Shown: one piece after another, positions 38,586 through 47,973 of the stretch
Layout of the letters: every line of letters begins with the position of its first letter
How positions within the stretch are numbered: the stretch's first letter is position 1
DNA from: Nostoc sp. 'Peltigera membranacea cyanobiont' N6
Lineage (GTDB): Bacteria > Cyanobacteriota > Cyanobacteriia > Cyanobacteriales > Nostocaceae
DNA length: 64,000 bases
NCBI RefSeq assembly: GCF_002949735.1
Contig: NZ_CP026681.1
Span: 2,170,001 to 2,234,000 of the forward strand
Direction of reading: 5' to 3'
Position numbers and translations under genes: made by a program
The notes under the pieces: model-generated
What the model was told of the DNA's origin: nothing
Seen by the model: the letters and a program-made list of their open reading frames with translations, nothing else
Databases searched by the model: none

Positions 38586-38633
38586 AATGATAATCATTAC
38601 GAGGGGGGAGTTAGAGGCAGCCGACGGCTGCCT
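38586..38633. repeat. Fur-box-like motif plus GC-rich hairpin
   Basis: AATGATAATCATT (38586-38598) is followed by a G-run and an 8-bp stem AGGCAGCC/GGCTGCCT with loop GAC (38615-38633). The organisation matches the units at the IS ends, but here no transposase is adjacent. It may be a solo remnant. Confidence 0.6.
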
Positions 38634-39336
38634 GAACTTTCACGGTCAGTTCTCCACTCTTCTAGCGTAGGTTTTCTCACAGTCTGATTCTCAATAGTTT
38701 TAGATTAATGACTAGGAATCACGGTCAGATCAATTTATGCGATCGCTAACTGAGCCGTCCTGACTTTTACAGATGGCGTGAAAAGTCAGGCGAAAAAACA
38801 ACCAAAACAACGTTGCCCAAGGTATTACTGTATGGAAGAACCTCAACATCGTCCTATAACTACCGCCAACACCTGCCCAACGAGAAATTCAAGGGCATGG
38901 TCACTCGGCCGCTCATTGGTAACATGGCCAGGATTATCTGGTTCATTCGGCGCATCGTCGTCGCGTTGATCTGCGGTAGCAGGCATTGTAACAGTGATAG
39001 GATGTCTGGCATGGGTGGCTTGTAGTTTTTGAGTTGTCGTTGTGAGAGACAATAACTCTACTACAAAGCGCCCTACCTCTTCATGCTCTTATTTTGGCTA
39101 AGGTATTGTCATAATTAAGATTCCCTGTACGAATGTATGGGTTTTTCAAAAGGCGATCGCTTCCAAAGTTTCCGAGGCTAAGGGCGATTGCCTTTTGTGA
39201 TAATTATATTATGCTACTCTGCTAACTGATCGTCAATGCACTGATTAGCAGCTATTCTGTTGATTGATAGCCTGTATACTGATTGGCTGTTATTCTGTAA
39301 TCAGATAAGCGTTAATGGAGGTTAATCATTAAAAAC
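38634..39336. other. Low-confidence region with short frames and a direct repeat
   Basis: Short overlapping frames exist on both strands at about 38800-39050 (for example one starting PKVLLYGRTSTSS), but none has a recognisable family or a convincing ribosome site. CTGATTAGCAGCTATTCTGT at 39241-39260 recurs imperfectly at 39279-39298, just upstream of the next gene. It could be a regulator binding site or replication iteron. Confidence 0.35.
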
Positions 39337-39606
39337 GTGTTAGCAGTTTGGATGGAAGCATATATTGATATTTCGCAATGGTGGCCTAAAGCTGAAGATG
39401 GTAGCCTCTTGTCTGTCTACGCAGTTCATAGGCAGTTTGAGGGTAGCCCGAATGAAGTCACTAGACATACCTTGACTGTCGCCCGTGCTGGCAGGCTAAA
39501 AAAAGCGGATATCGATAATTTGGTAAAACTAGCAAGGATTTGCTCGGTGCTATCTGGAGAGTTAGTAACTGTCAATGACATTGTGAAAATTCAAGAGAAC
39601 TCGTGA
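39337..39606 (+). CDS. Small protein with a truncated XRE-like helix-turn-helix tail
   Basis: 89 residues from a GTG start; GGAGG lies about 15 bases upstream, which is a little far. The C-terminal half (KKADIDNLVKLARICSVLSG, ELVTVNDIVKI) resembles the last helices of the short XRE-type regulators common in cyanobacteria. The N-terminal half (AVWMEAYIDISQWWPK) is not recognised. It precedes the gene at 39720 with a 113-base gap. The role is unknown; a DNA-binding or antitoxin-like function is only a guess. Confidence 0.5.
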   Translation: MLAVWMEAYIDISQWWPKAEDGSLLSVYAVHRQFEGSPNEVTRHTLTVARAGRLKKADIDNLVKLARICSVLSGELVTVNDIVKIQENS

Positions 39607-39719
39607 AGATGATAATTCTCCACCGAGTCCGATCCCAGAGCATTACTGCCATAACTCACCACATACTTAATCTATTTGTCATTGATTTTGAGCAAGTACT
39701 ATTGAATTAAAGAAGTGGA

Positions 39720-40727
39720 ATGATGGCTAAACCATCTTCTAGGCGTAAAAAAGCCACCTCTGCCGCAGAGATAAATTCAAAATCACTCAGTAACTCTGCA
39801 AATGAAGATATCTCTGTTGAGGAAAATCCAGCTACAGCAACAATTACGGTTAGTGCTGTTGAAGTAGAGGAATTGACAGACGAGGAACAAAGCGATCGCC
39901 TACACTTGGAAAGAAAAGTGGAGAAAGCAGTTTTTGAAGCAGGGAAGGCGCTGATGGAATTGCGCGATCGCAGGCTTTACCGTTCCACCCACAGCACTTT
40001 TGAGGAGTATTGCAAAGACAGGTTTGGATTTCAGCGTCGTCATCCTTACAGATTAATCGAAGCTTCGGCTGTGTTTGATAACCTGATGAAAATGTGTCCC
40101 AAAGGGACACAAACTGAAACTGAAACTGAAACTGAATCGAGCGACGCGGAAATTTATCCCAGTGGGACACAAACAGAAAATGAGGAAATGTGTCCCATTG
40201 GGACACAAATTTTGCCCACGAGTGAGCGCCAGGTTAGACCGATAACAAAACTGGAACCTCAACAGCAATGGGAAGTATGGCAACGGGCAGTGGAAGAAGC
40301 TGGAGGTAAAGTACCATCTGCTAGAGTTGTAGGCGATGTAGTACAACGGATCATGGAGCGCACGAAAGTACCAAACACCTACCAGTTAGGTGAAGTGTGC
40401 CAAATTCTTGCCAAGGATAATCCCGAACTTAGGGGCAAGGGTGGCTGCTGGGTGATTGTCAGCCAAGTAAATGAGTTCAGTTGCACTGTCAAAACCTGGA
40501 ATGGTGAGTACACGGTTGGTTTGCAGCACCTGAAATCTTACAATTACCTGCCTGCCGAGTGTGAGCAGATGCAGGTGATTTGCGATCGCATTAGTCGAGT
40601 GTATTCGGGTGCGTTGGAGGAGTCGGTGCAGAAGTTTTTAGAGTCGCTGGGGAAGCTTAATCGTGCTTATTTGACAGATTTGGAAGAGAAAGTGTTGAGT
40701 CTTCTGGAGTTGGAAATCATACCATAA
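39720..40727 (+). CDS. Plasmid-type protein of unknown function with CPxGTQ palindromic repeats
   Basis: 335 residues in three parts. An N-terminal region (about 55-125) contains LERKVEKAVFEAGKALMELR, DRRLYRSTHSTFEEYCKDRF and GFQRRHPYRLIEASAV, a block common in cyanobacterial plasmid proteins with a DNA-binding flavour. A variable linker with CPKGTQ, YPSGTQ and CPIGTQ follows. The C-terminal domain (PNTYQLGEVCQILAKDNPEL, VNEFSCTVKTWNGEYTVGLQ, YLPAECEQMQVICDRIS) is also found in the broken copy at 9149-9521. No catalytic motif is seen. A partition or replication-control role is possible but unproven. Confidence 0.7.
   Translation: MMAKPSSRRKKATSAAEINSKSLSNSANEDISVEENPATATITVSAVEVEELTDEEQSDRLHLERKVEKAVFEAGKALMELRDRRLYRSTHSTFEEYCKDRFGFQRRHPYRLIEASAVFDNLMKMCPKGTQTETETETESSDAEIYPSGTQTENEEMCPIGTQILPTSERQVRPITKLEPQQQWEVWQRAVEEAGGKVPSARVVGDVVQRIMERTKVPNTYQLGEVCQILAKDNPELRGKGGCWVIVSQVNEFSCTVKTWNGEYTVGLQHLKSYNYLPAECEQMQVICDRISRVYSGALEESVQKFLESLGKLNRAYLTDLEEKVLSLLELEIIP
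40095..40205. repeat. Three coding palindromes of TGTCCCnnnGGGACA type
   Basis: TGTCCCAAAGGGACA (40095-40109), TATCCCAGTGGGACA (40155-40169) and TGTCCCATTGGGACA (40191-40205) lie in frame and encode CPKGTQ, YPSGTQ and CPIGTQ. Between the first two, an ACTGAA repeat encodes TETETETE. Confidence 0.85.
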
Positions 40728-40812
40728 TGCTGCAAGTGATTAATTTTGGGATTCAAGGGATTCTACAAAGTAGAATTTTGACTTGTGCATTTATACAGGT
40801 AGGGGTGAGATT

Positions 40813-41115
40813 TTGGTACTGATTATTAGGGAAAGAGCAACTCTCGAACAAGTGGAGTTAATGCTGCAAACTTTGCGAGTTTACATTAAAGTGGCAGTAG
40901 ATATAGAAAGAGGGATTTTAGCTGGAGGAGGAGAGAAACACGCTTTCTGTGAAGCAGCATTGCTCGAAGACGGTAGTAAACAGCGAGATATCTGGGGTGC
41001 GGATTGGACTTCCTTTGACCAATCGATAGCTTATGAATCGATTATTAACATTCGCCCCAGCCAAAATAATCGCTCAATGGTAATTAGACATCTCCAAAAT
41101 AGTATCATTCTGTGA
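40813..41115 (+). CDS. DUF5674 family protein, C-terminus truncated by an IS
   Basis: I place the start at TTG 40813 (VLIIRERATLEQVEL), matching the start of the paralogue at 54620-54952; an ATG at 40783 is also in frame. Conserved blocks are YIKVAVDIERGILAGGGEKH, DGSKQRDIWGADW and INIRPSQNNRSM, as in DUF5674 proteins. After RSM the sequence diverges and ends at a TGA that seems to be supplied by the left end of the IS at 41110. The last 20 or so residues of the family are thus lost. The function of the family is not known. Confidence 0.75.
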   Translation: MVLIIRERATLEQVELMLQTLRVYIKVAVDIERGILAGGGEKHAFCEAALLEDGSKQRDIWGADWTSFDQSIAYESIINIRPSQNNRSMVIRHLQNSIIL

Positions 41116-42151
41116 TAAAAGAACATTAAAGAGTGGTTTTGGCACAGGAGCATGAGCAATATACTGAATTACATTGAAGAGAATCCTAAACAAACACAAA
41201 GGTTAATAGGACTGGAATATGAACAGTTACAACAATTAATCCTAAATGCGGAACGTTTATATCATGAAAAACAAGCTTCACTAGAATCTAAGAAAGTTAG
41301 AATTATTGCTGGTGGAGGAGGTCGCAAACCAAAATTACCTATTCCCGAACAAATCATTTTAACTTTGGTGTATCTCCGGCATCTAACAACCTTCCAACTC
41401 ATAGGTATTCAGTTTGAAGTAAGCGAGTCTACCGCCAATGATACATTTAACTATTGGTTGCCTAACTTGCGAGAATTACTGCCATCCAGTTTGCTTGAAC
41501 AAATTAAAAAAAACGCTTCTGACTATGAAGTAGTAAAAGAAATACTCACAGAATATGAATTAATAGTAGATAGCTATGAACAAGTCAGAGAAAGACCTGG
41601 AGACAATAATGAGCAAAAGAAATATTTTTCAGGCAAGAAGAGTAATCATACATTTAAAACTCAAATGATTATTTTACCTGATGCTAGCGATATCGTTGAT
41701 GTTGTGGCAGGTGAACCTGGGCCAAAAAGCGATATAACAGTGTTTAGAGAATATCGGTCAGAGTTTGATGCCAAACAAAGATTTAAAGGAGATAAGGCAT
41801 ATATTGGAGAAGATTTAATTACAACTCCAATTAAGAAACCAAGAAATCGAGAACTAACAACTGAACAGAAAGAACAAAATAAAATATTTTCATCTAAACG
41901 GATCTTTGTTGAACATCGAATTCGAACAGTCAAAATATTTCGAGTTGTTCAAGAAAGATTTAGGTTAAATCCCCACAAATATGAGCAAGTAATTTTGACG
42001 ATTTGTGGACTAGTAAGGTTACGAATTCGAGCGCTAATATTACCATTAGAAATATCGTCTATATCATCAGGTTGAAATTACCGCATATAACTAAATATTT
42101 TTCCCTAATTATCAACAGTAAATATCTCAAAGTCTTATTTTATCGTACAGA
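41110..42151 (+). mobile_element. IS5-type insertion sequence
   Basis: The transposase at 41152-42075 is flanked by imperfect inverted ends, CTGTGATAAAAGAAC (from 41110) and, on the opposite strand, CTGTACGATAAAATAAGAC (ending 42151). The exact borders and target duplication are uncertain. The left end provides the stop codon of the DUF5674 gene. Confidence 0.65.
41152..42075 (+). CDS. IS5-type transposase (HTH plus DDE_Tnp_4-like domain)
   Basis: 307 residues, apparently intact. The N-terminal part has GGGGRKPKLPIPEQIILTLV, YLRHLTTFQLIGIQFEVS and STANDTFNYWLPNLRELLP, the helix-turn-helix region of this group. The catalytic part has LIVDSYEQVRERP, YFSGKKSNHTFKTQMI, GEPGPKSDITVFREY, GDKAYIG and IFVEHRIRTVKIFRVVQERF, giving the D-D-E triad. 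It lies alone between its terminal repeats. Confidence 0.88.
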   Translation: MSNILNYIEENPKQTQRLIGLEYEQLQQLILNAERLYHEKQASLESKKVRIIAGGGGRKPKLPIPEQIILTLVYLRHLTTFQLIGIQFEVSESTANDTFNYWLPNLRELLPSSLLEQIKKNASDYEVVKEILTEYELIVDSYEQVRERPGDNNEQKKYFSGKKSNHTFKTQMIILPDASDIVDVVAGEPGPKSDITVFREYRSEFDAKQRFKGDKAYIGEDLITTPIKKPRNRELTTEQKEQNKIFSSKRIFVEHRIRTVKIFRVVQERFRLNPHKYEQVILTICGLVRLRIRALILPLEISSISSG

Positions 42152-42277
42152 GTAACTAATTTAAGATGATTGCATTTACGGGCTACAGCCTAGCCACACA
42201 AAGGCTTTAACTGTTTTCGGAGATGTCTATTCAAGGCCCAGCGATTCGAGAACGTGTTAAAAAAATAACTCAGGAGT
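42152..42277. other. Short spacer between two IS elements
   Basis: Contains only fragments; no gene is seen. A GGGCTACAGCC hairpin-like sequence lies near 42181. Confidence 0.4.
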
Positions 42278-43905
42278 CTGGAGTTTAGACTAAGCCATGC
42301 AAAAAGACCCAGCAGGGCTGAGTGAATCAGAGACTTAGCAAAAGTATGAATAATCTTAGGTATTAAACAGCAACTGATGGTTCTTTACGTGGTCGTGTTA
42401 CTGTTTTTTAACAATGGGACATCGGTTTTTACGGGTACGGGGTTTTCCTGATTTCCAACCAGGGGACTTTCCGCGAGGTTTGGGTGCTCTTGTTGGAGTA
42501 CCAATCACCGCAAAAACTCCTCCCAACGCTTATCGCGACTCGTCCAGGGGTCAATTTGTCAAAAGACTTCTGCCCTTGGTATTGGATTGTCAGTCACAAT
42601 ATCACGGGCTAACCACAACTCCCAAGTCATCAGGGGCATTAAGTCACTCCATCTTTCACATTGTTTGGGGGTACTGAGTTTTGGAACAGTCCAGTGCAGA
42701 CATTGCTTTAAAAAGCGATACCAGTGGTCAATGGTAAAGCGACGCAGGTAAAGTTGCAAAACTTCTTCTATTGGAGGCATTTCTTCTCCTACCCAAGCCA
42801 ACCACAAAGGTTTCGATACTCGTTCATTACCTTGTGCATCGAGACGTTCAACTCTAATCATTGACATCGAACGTGTCGCCGCTTTACGGAAATGCAGTTT
42901 TTTCCACAGGCTAACCCGTACCCGTTTTAGTTTCGGATCATCTACCTCGAAAACAGATGCTGGTTCACCCCATGTTGTTGGTTCAAACAAAAATGAATTG
43001 ATTGCCATGTTTTCTCGGACAGCCAATGCCTGTATAAGCTCCTGGTTCGCCCCATAAACACAAATTTGAACGCAACCGTACAAGAATGTCACATGGAATG
43101 TTGGCGGTCTTCAAAATGAAAGGAGCGCAGCCATATTCACTGTCCCAAACTGAAATCGGTCTGGTGGGTAAATGCTCACACACTTGTTTTAGTTGCCAAA
43201 CTGCTTTTTCAATCGGATTTTCCCAACTGGTGATCCGCTCGTGCCTCAAAGGTAATGCCCAACTACCTGAATCTTCTGGTATCCAAGCAATTGTACTGTA
43301 TCCTTGACCAACGGTAATTGGTTTATTTCCGGCTATGGATGTGCCACTATGTTCATAAGTCCTCTCTTGTAGCGTTACTGCATCCGGGCGTGACCAGTTT
43401 GTGTGATCTCCTGCTAACAAGGGTCGTCCCTCTACTGGTATCTGTTTGATGTATAACTGCATCAATTTCTGTCGCTGCGGTCTGCTATCTTGTAGCGCTT
43501 CATAAACACTTGGCCACTTGCGTCTGAATACTGGTGATAAGGATAAATCTGCTAAGGAATAAACGTTGCGGGTCAGCAATATCGCATCTGTTAATTCAAA
43601 GGTGGCATCTTTGGCTCTACCTAAATATTTGTAGGCTACTTGACGAAACTCTTCAAGTCTGGCATTTTTCATGTTGGTAGGTGAGAGTAGGTAGTTCTTT
43701 TCTCACTTTCTGCCAAAAGGGGGACTGTATTCAATCAGACACCCCTTTTTTCTTGCTCATTATCATTATTGTATTATTATCTGGAGCAGATATACTACAG
43801 AATTGTTCAAGGTCGCGGATGCTTTGAGGCTGACAAGATAATATTTTTAATCTCTAATTCCATTTGATTTGCCTTCTCTCATATCGCTTTTAGTCTAAAC
43901 TCCAG
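42278..43905 (-). mobile_element. IS701-type insertion sequence, degenerate
   Basis: CTGGAGTTTAGACTAA (42278-42293) is repeated in inverse at 43890-43905 and encloses a frameshifted IS701-type transposase. The right flank starts TTAG, as IS701 targets do; the left flank does not match. A G-rich hairpin (AAAAGGGGG with CACCCCTTTT, about 43717-43746) followed by CTCATTATCATTATTG lies near the right end. Confidence 0.75.
42398..43672 (-). pseudogene. IS701-type transposase with frameshifts
   Basis: The start (43672) gives MKNARLEEFRQVAYKYLGRA, then GRPLLAGDHTNWSRPDAVTL, GYSTIAWIPEDSGSWALPLR, ISVWDSEYGCAPF and DILVRLRSNLCLWGEPGAYT. Near 42985 the frame is lost and continues in another as FEPTTWGEPASVFEV and on to MTWELWLARDIV. 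After about 42560 the tail shifts again (FAVIGTPTRAPKPRGKSPGW, then TRKNRCPIVKKQ and stop at 42398). Order and motifs are those of an IS701-type DDE transposase; two or more shifts make it inactive. Confidence 0.85.
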
Positions 43906-44053
43906 TTAGTAGCATCGAAGCGTCCGAGAGGTATTTGCAATTTCGCTCATAAAGAAGCCAGAAGAATGACCGATTTCAACAAGAATTCCGCTAACCCATC
44001 CGGCTAACCTGGATTTGTTGCCAGCGCGGATTATCACAGTTAGAGATGCCAAG

Positions 44054-45190
44054 ATGAACATGACAATGAACAGGGCCACACTTTTCACTCCCGTTCAGTT
44101 TGGAGCAATGCAATTGAAGCATCGTGTCGTGATGGCTCCATTAACTCGCTCGCGGTCTATTCAGCCCGATTCCATTCCCGGCGATCTCATGGCTGAGTAT
44201 TACGCTCAACGGGCTTCGGAGGGTGGATTCATTATCAGCGAAGCCACCAACATCTCGGTCACGAGCCGTGGATGGCTAGGTGCCCCAGGACTCTATTCCG
44301 ACCAGCAGGTTGAAGGCTGGAAGAAGGTCGTCTTCGGCATCCATGCAAAGGGCGGGCATATCTTTGCACAGCTGTGGCATACCGGGCGTTCCTCGCATGT
44401 TGATCTGACCGGTGGCGAGATGCCTGTCTCTGCTTCCGTCGATCCGGCTTACTGGCAGAACCCGTCGCATTTGGTTTCAGCATCCAGCGGTTGGGTTCAG
44501 CCGTCACCGCATCGAGCGCTTGCCATCGCAGAGATATCACTCATCGTTGAGGACTACCGTAGGGCGGCAGAACGGGCTATGGATGCCGGTTTTGAAGGCG
44601 TAGAGCTACACGCTGCCAACGGGTATCTCATGGATCAGTTCCTGCAAGACGGCAGCAATAAGCGAAACGACGAGTATGGTGGCTCCATTGAGAACAGGTC
44701 GCGATTCCTGCTTGAGGTGGTCAGAGCGATGACTTCAGTGTGGGGGAGCGATCGTGTTGGAGTTCGTGTCGGTCCGAGCGGCACATGGAATGGCATGTCA
44801 GACAGCAACCCGCAGGCGCTCTTCCAGAACGTCGCAGAACAGCTAAACCAGATTGGACTCGCTTACCTCCACATCATCGAACCACGCGTGAAGGGCAATG
44901 TGGTCGTTCTGGAGCATCAAGGGGCAATCGCCGCCGAGCAAATGCGAACGATCTTCCAAGGCAAGATCATCGCTGCCGGCGGATTTGAGCCAGACACTGC
45001 CGAGGCCATCCTGGAAAGCGGGACTGCGGACGCGGTGGCTTTCGGCCGCCATTTCATCTCTAATCCCGATCTGCCTCGCCGTCTCAAGGAAGGGCTGCCA
45101 CTTACAACTTATGATCGCAACACCTTTTACACGTTCGACGCGCACGGCTACACGGACTACCCGTTCTATCACGAAAACGCCAAGGCGTAG
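44054..45190 (+). CDS. Old Yellow Enzyme-family alkene reductase (FMN)
   Basis: From ATG 44054 the protein has 378 residues (ATGs at 44060 and 44066 are alternatives). The TIM-barrel signatures are FGAMQLKHRVVMAPLTRSRS, EYYAQRASEGGFIISEATN, QLWHTGRSSH, ELHAANGYLMDQFLQDGSN (HxxN for substrate carbonyl), DEYGGSIENRSRF and AFGRHFISNPDLPRRL, ending AHGYTDYPF. Such enzymes reduce activated C=C bonds with NAD(P)H. Codon use is richer in G/C-ending codons than the cyanobacterial genes nearby. It starts a same-strand cassette with a hydrolase and an alcohol dehydrogenase; all look foreign. Confidence 0.9.
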   Translation: MNMTMNRATLFTPVQFGAMQLKHRVVMAPLTRSRSIQPDSIPGDLMAEYYAQRASEGGFIISEATNISVTSRGWLGAPGLYSDQQVEGWKKVVFGIHAKGGHIFAQLWHTGRSSHVDLTGGEMPVSASVDPAYWQNPSHLVSASSGWVQPSPHRALAIAEISLIVEDYRRAAERAMDAGFEGVELHAANGYLMDQFLQDGSNKRNDEYGGSIENRSRFLLEVVRAMTSVWGSDRVGVRVGPSGTWNGMSDSNPQALFQNVAEQLNQIGLAYLHIIEPRVKGNVVVLEHQGAIAAEQMRTIFQGKIIAAGGFEPDTAEAILESGTADAVAFGRHFISNPDLPRRLKEGLPLTTYDRNTFYTFDAHGYTDYPFYHENAKA

Positions 45191-45243
45191 CCCATCGAAC
45201 ACGAGAGAGCGAACGAATAACTTGTTTTTCAAATGGAGGAAGT

Positions 45244-45936
45244 ATGAACAAAAGTATAAATGTGATGTTGGTACATGGTGCTTGGGCTGACGGCTCGTGC
45301 TGGAGCAAGGTAATCCCTTTGCTCCAGGCGAAGGGTTTAAGTGTGACAGCGGCGCAGATTCCGCTGACTTCGCTTGAGGATGACATTGCGGTCACGCGTC
45401 GTCTTCTCTCAATGCAGACAGGACCCACAGTTCTGGTTGGGCATTCTTACGGCGGCGCCGTAATCACTGGCGCGGGCACCGAGACTCCCGACGTGGAAGC
45501 CCTCGTCTATATCACAGCTTTCGGTCTTGACCAAGGTGAGAGCCTTGATTCCCTCAGCAAACAGGGTCCGCCGTCGCCTGGCTCTGCGGCGATATGGTCT
45601 GACAACAACGGTTTTCTTTGGATCAACCGAGACGGCTTTCATGAGGCGTTTGCAGCGGATGCCAGCCCAGCCGAAGCTGCTGTCATGGCTGCGGTACAGA
45701 GACCGTTGAGCGTCGCAAGCTTCACCGACAAAGAAGGTGTGCCGGCCTGGAAGATGATTCCTTCTTGGTATCTGGTGTGCACGGACGACCACATGATCCC
45801 ACCGCCAGCCCAGGAGTTCATGGCTAAACGGATGGGTGCCACTGTGCAGTCTGTGTCGGCAAGCCATGCTCCCTTCGTTTCCCGCCCGCAAGAGGTCGCC
45901 GACATCATCGCACTCGCGGCGGCTTCTCTCGCATAG
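45244..45936 (+). CDS. Alpha/beta hydrolase
   Basis: 230 residues starting after a good ribosome site (GGAGG about 7 bases before ATG). It has an oxyanion-side LVHGAWADGSCW, the nucleophile elbow VGHSYGGAVI, an acid in LVCTDDHMIPPPAQEF and the final His in SASHAPFVSRPQEV. The pattern matches the small salicylate-esterase-like hydrolases often found with oxidoreductases. The substrate is unknown. It lies 53 bases after the OYE gene and 40 before the dehydrogenase, so it is probably co-transcribed. Confidence 0.88.
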   Translation: MNKSINVMLVHGAWADGSCWSKVIPLLQAKGLSVTAAQIPLTSLEDDIAVTRRLLSMQTGPTVLVGHSYGGAVITGAGTETPDVEALVYITAFGLDQGESLDSLSKQGPPSPGSAAIWSDNNGFLWINRDGFHEAFAADASPAEAAVMAAVQRPLSVASFTDKEGVPAWKMIPSWYLVCTDDHMIPPPAQEFMAKRMGATVQSVSASHAPFVSRPQEVADIIALAAASLA

Positions 45937-45976
45937 TAAGCCCCACAACTCAGCACAGGTGAATCAACATCAACCC

Positions 45977-46996
45977 ATGAAAAATTCCTATAAAGCAGTA
46001 GAAGTGACCTCTCCGGGTGTTTTCAACCTCGTCGAGCGAAGGATTACCGATCCTGGAGCCGGCCAGGTCCGCATCCGGGTGGATTCTTGCGGTGTATGTC
46101 ACAGCGACTCAGTTACCGTCGAAAACTCCTTGCCAGGAATTATCTATCCGCGCGTACCAGGTCACGAAATCGCTGGTCGGATCGAAGCCGTTGGAAAGGG
46201 CGTCGTGAATTGGGAGGTCGGCCAGCGCGTGGGTGTTGGTTGGTTCGGTGGCGAGTGCGGCTACTGTGAACCCTGCCGACGCGGTGACATAGTTAATTGT
46301 GCCAACTTAATTATATCTGGTATTACGACAGATGGTGGCTATGCGGAAGTCGTCATCGCTGAGGCGCGGGCGCTTGCCTCCATTCCGCAGGATCTTTCTT
46401 CTGTAGACGTTGCTCCACTTCTATGCGCGGGTCTGACTACCTTCAACGCACTCCGCAACTCAAAGCTCCGCGCTGGAGATTTGGTCGCCATACAAGGTAT
46501 CGGGGGTTTGGGTCATCTGGCTTTGCAATTCGCATCCAGGATGGGATTTCACACCTTGGCGATTCAGAGGGGAAAGGAAAAAGAAAAACTGGCTCGCCAG
46601 TTGGGGGCGCATGGGTACATCGACAGCACAGAGGAGAATCCCGCAGAGGCCCTCCTCAAAATGGGTGGAGCGAATGCGATTCTCGCCACTGCGGCTAGTG
46701 GAAAATCGATGGGTCCTCTTGTCGGGGGTCTTGCCGCACGTGGCAAGCTCGTTGTAGTCGGTGCTTCCTCGGAACCTATCGAAATTAATGCTACACAACT
46801 TATTTTTGGGTCGAAGACTATTCAAGGCGAAAACGTCGGCACACCCATCGAGGAAGAAGACACATTAAAATTTAGTGCTCTTCAGGGTATCCGTCCCACG
46901 ATCGAGACCATGCCCCTTGAGAAGGCTCCCGAAGCCTACGCACGCATGATGTCCGGCAAAGCACGCTTTCGCATAGTGCTGACTATGCCCCAATAG
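45977..46996 (+). CDS. Zinc-dependent alcohol dehydrogenase (MDR family)
   Basis: I place the start at ATG 45977 (MKNSYKAVEV); an upstream ATG at 45836 in the same frame overlaps the hydrolase and is unlikely. The 339-residue protein has the catalytic zinc ligands in CGVCHSD and GHE, the structural zinc site CGYCEPCRRGDIVNC, and the NAD(P) fold GIGGLGHLALQFASRMG. It resembles AdhP/cinnamyl-type dehydrogenases. It is not an obvious counterpart of the dehydrogenase used for methylproline in nostocyclopeptide clusters, given its neighbours and its distance from the NRPS. Confidence 0.88.
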   Translation: MKNSYKAVEVTSPGVFNLVERRITDPGAGQVRIRVDSCGVCHSDSVTVENSLPGIIYPRVPGHEIAGRIEAVGKGVVNWEVGQRVGVGWFGGECGYCEPCRRGDIVNCANLIISGITTDGGYAEVVIAEARALASIPQDLSSVDVAPLLCAGLTTFNALRNSKLRAGDLVAIQGIGGLGHLALQFASRMGFHTLAIQRGKEKEKLARQLGAHGYIDSTEENPAEALLKMGGANAILATAASGKSMGPLVGGLAARGKLVVVGASSEPIEINATQLIFGSKTIQGENVGTPIEEEDTLKFSALQGIRPTIETMPLEKAPEAYARMMSGKARFRIVLTMPQ

Positions 46997-47161
46997 CGCA
47001 AAGGAGTTCAGTTACCGTTTCTGGCCAAGTATTCTACCGCTGAGGTGATTGCGATCGCTTGCACAAGAAGGCACAACACTCAGCATTCCGATACTACGGT
47101 CTAGTGTGCAGCATAAGTGGCGTGTTCAACCATTCCGATCAATAAATCCGAAGGAGTCGCA

Positions 47162-47878
47162 ATGAATGAATTACTGAATCTGGCCGTAAAAGCGCACGGG
47201 GGTCTTGAGCGTTGGAACAAAGTGAAGTCAGTGAAAGTTGCCGCATCGATCGTGGGAGCGATCTGGTTTGTGAAGAGCAAGGGTGACGCTCTCAAGAATG
47301 TCGTCATGACCGTCGAGACGAAGAAAGAGCAACTCATCATGGACTTCCCTGGACAGGACAAGCGATCTATCTTCGAGCCGACCCGTATCGTTATCGAGAA
47401 GACGGATGGCACATTGATCGATGCGCGCAATGACCCGGAGAAATCCTTTGAGGGGCATCAGAGGGAGACGCCGTGGGATGACATCCACGTAGCCTACTTC
47501 AGTGGCGAAGCATTGTGGACGTATCTTAATACTCCATTTCTTTATACCCATGAAGGCTTCGCTACTGAGGAGATTTCTTCGATTCAAGTCGAAGGCGAAA
47601 CGTGGCGGCGCTTGAAGGTGACTTTTCCCGATACCGTGAAGAGCCACACACGCGAACAGATATCCTGCTTCGGACCGGACGGTCTACTGCGCCGACACGA
47701 CTATACGGTAGACATCCTCGGCGGAGCAACAGGACTAAATTACGCCTCGAATTACCGTGACATCGACGGAATCATTGTGCCGACAACGCGCCGAATCTAT
47801 GCATACGAAGGGGACTACCAGCTTGTGAAGGAGCCTCTCCTAGTCGCAATCGATATGAGTGAGATCGCTCTCGCCTAG
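47162..47878 (+). CDS. Protein of unknown function in the redox cassette
   Basis: 238 residues from ATG 47162, which follows an AAGGAGT ribosome site; an upstream in-frame ATG (47117) lacks one. The sequence (MNELLNLAVKAHGGLERWNK, YFSGEALWTYLNTPF, GPDGLLRRHDYTVDILGG and YRDIDGIIVPTTRRIYAYE) has the layout of an open beta-sheet protein of the LolA/outer-membrane-lipoprotein-sorting type, but has no signal peptide. I do not recognise a named function. It follows the dehydrogenase by 165 bases and shares its foreign codon use. Confidence 0.7.
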   Translation: MNELLNLAVKAHGGLERWNKVKSVKVAASIVGAIWFVKSKGDALKNVVMTVETKKEQLIMDFPGQDKRSIFEPTRIVIEKTDGTLIDARNDPEKSFEGHQRETPWDDIHVAYFSGEALWTYLNTPFLYTHEGFATEEISSIQVEGETWRRLKVTFPDTVKSHTREQISCFGPDGLLRRHDYTVDILGGATGLNYASNYRDIDGIIVPTTRRIYAYEGDYQLVKEPLLVAIDMSEIALA

Positions 47879-47973
47879 TGCTTTCTCAACATCCGGTACA
47901 TAGAGTCTCGAAGAGAATCACGTCCAATGTTGAAGAATGTCGAACAGTTCGGCCATCTTTTTGCCGGCCGTTG

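Noticed and set aside
38778..39052. Short overlapping frames on both strands as genes
   Set aside because: No recognisable family, no good ribosome sites, and frames on both strands compete; left as unassigned.
45977..46996. Zinc dehydrogenase as the methylproline enzyme of a nostocyclopeptide pathway
   Set aside because: It lies 8 kb from the NRPS genes in a foreign-looking OYE/hydrolase cassette, no pyrroline-carboxylate reductase is present, and module 4 reads as plain Pro.
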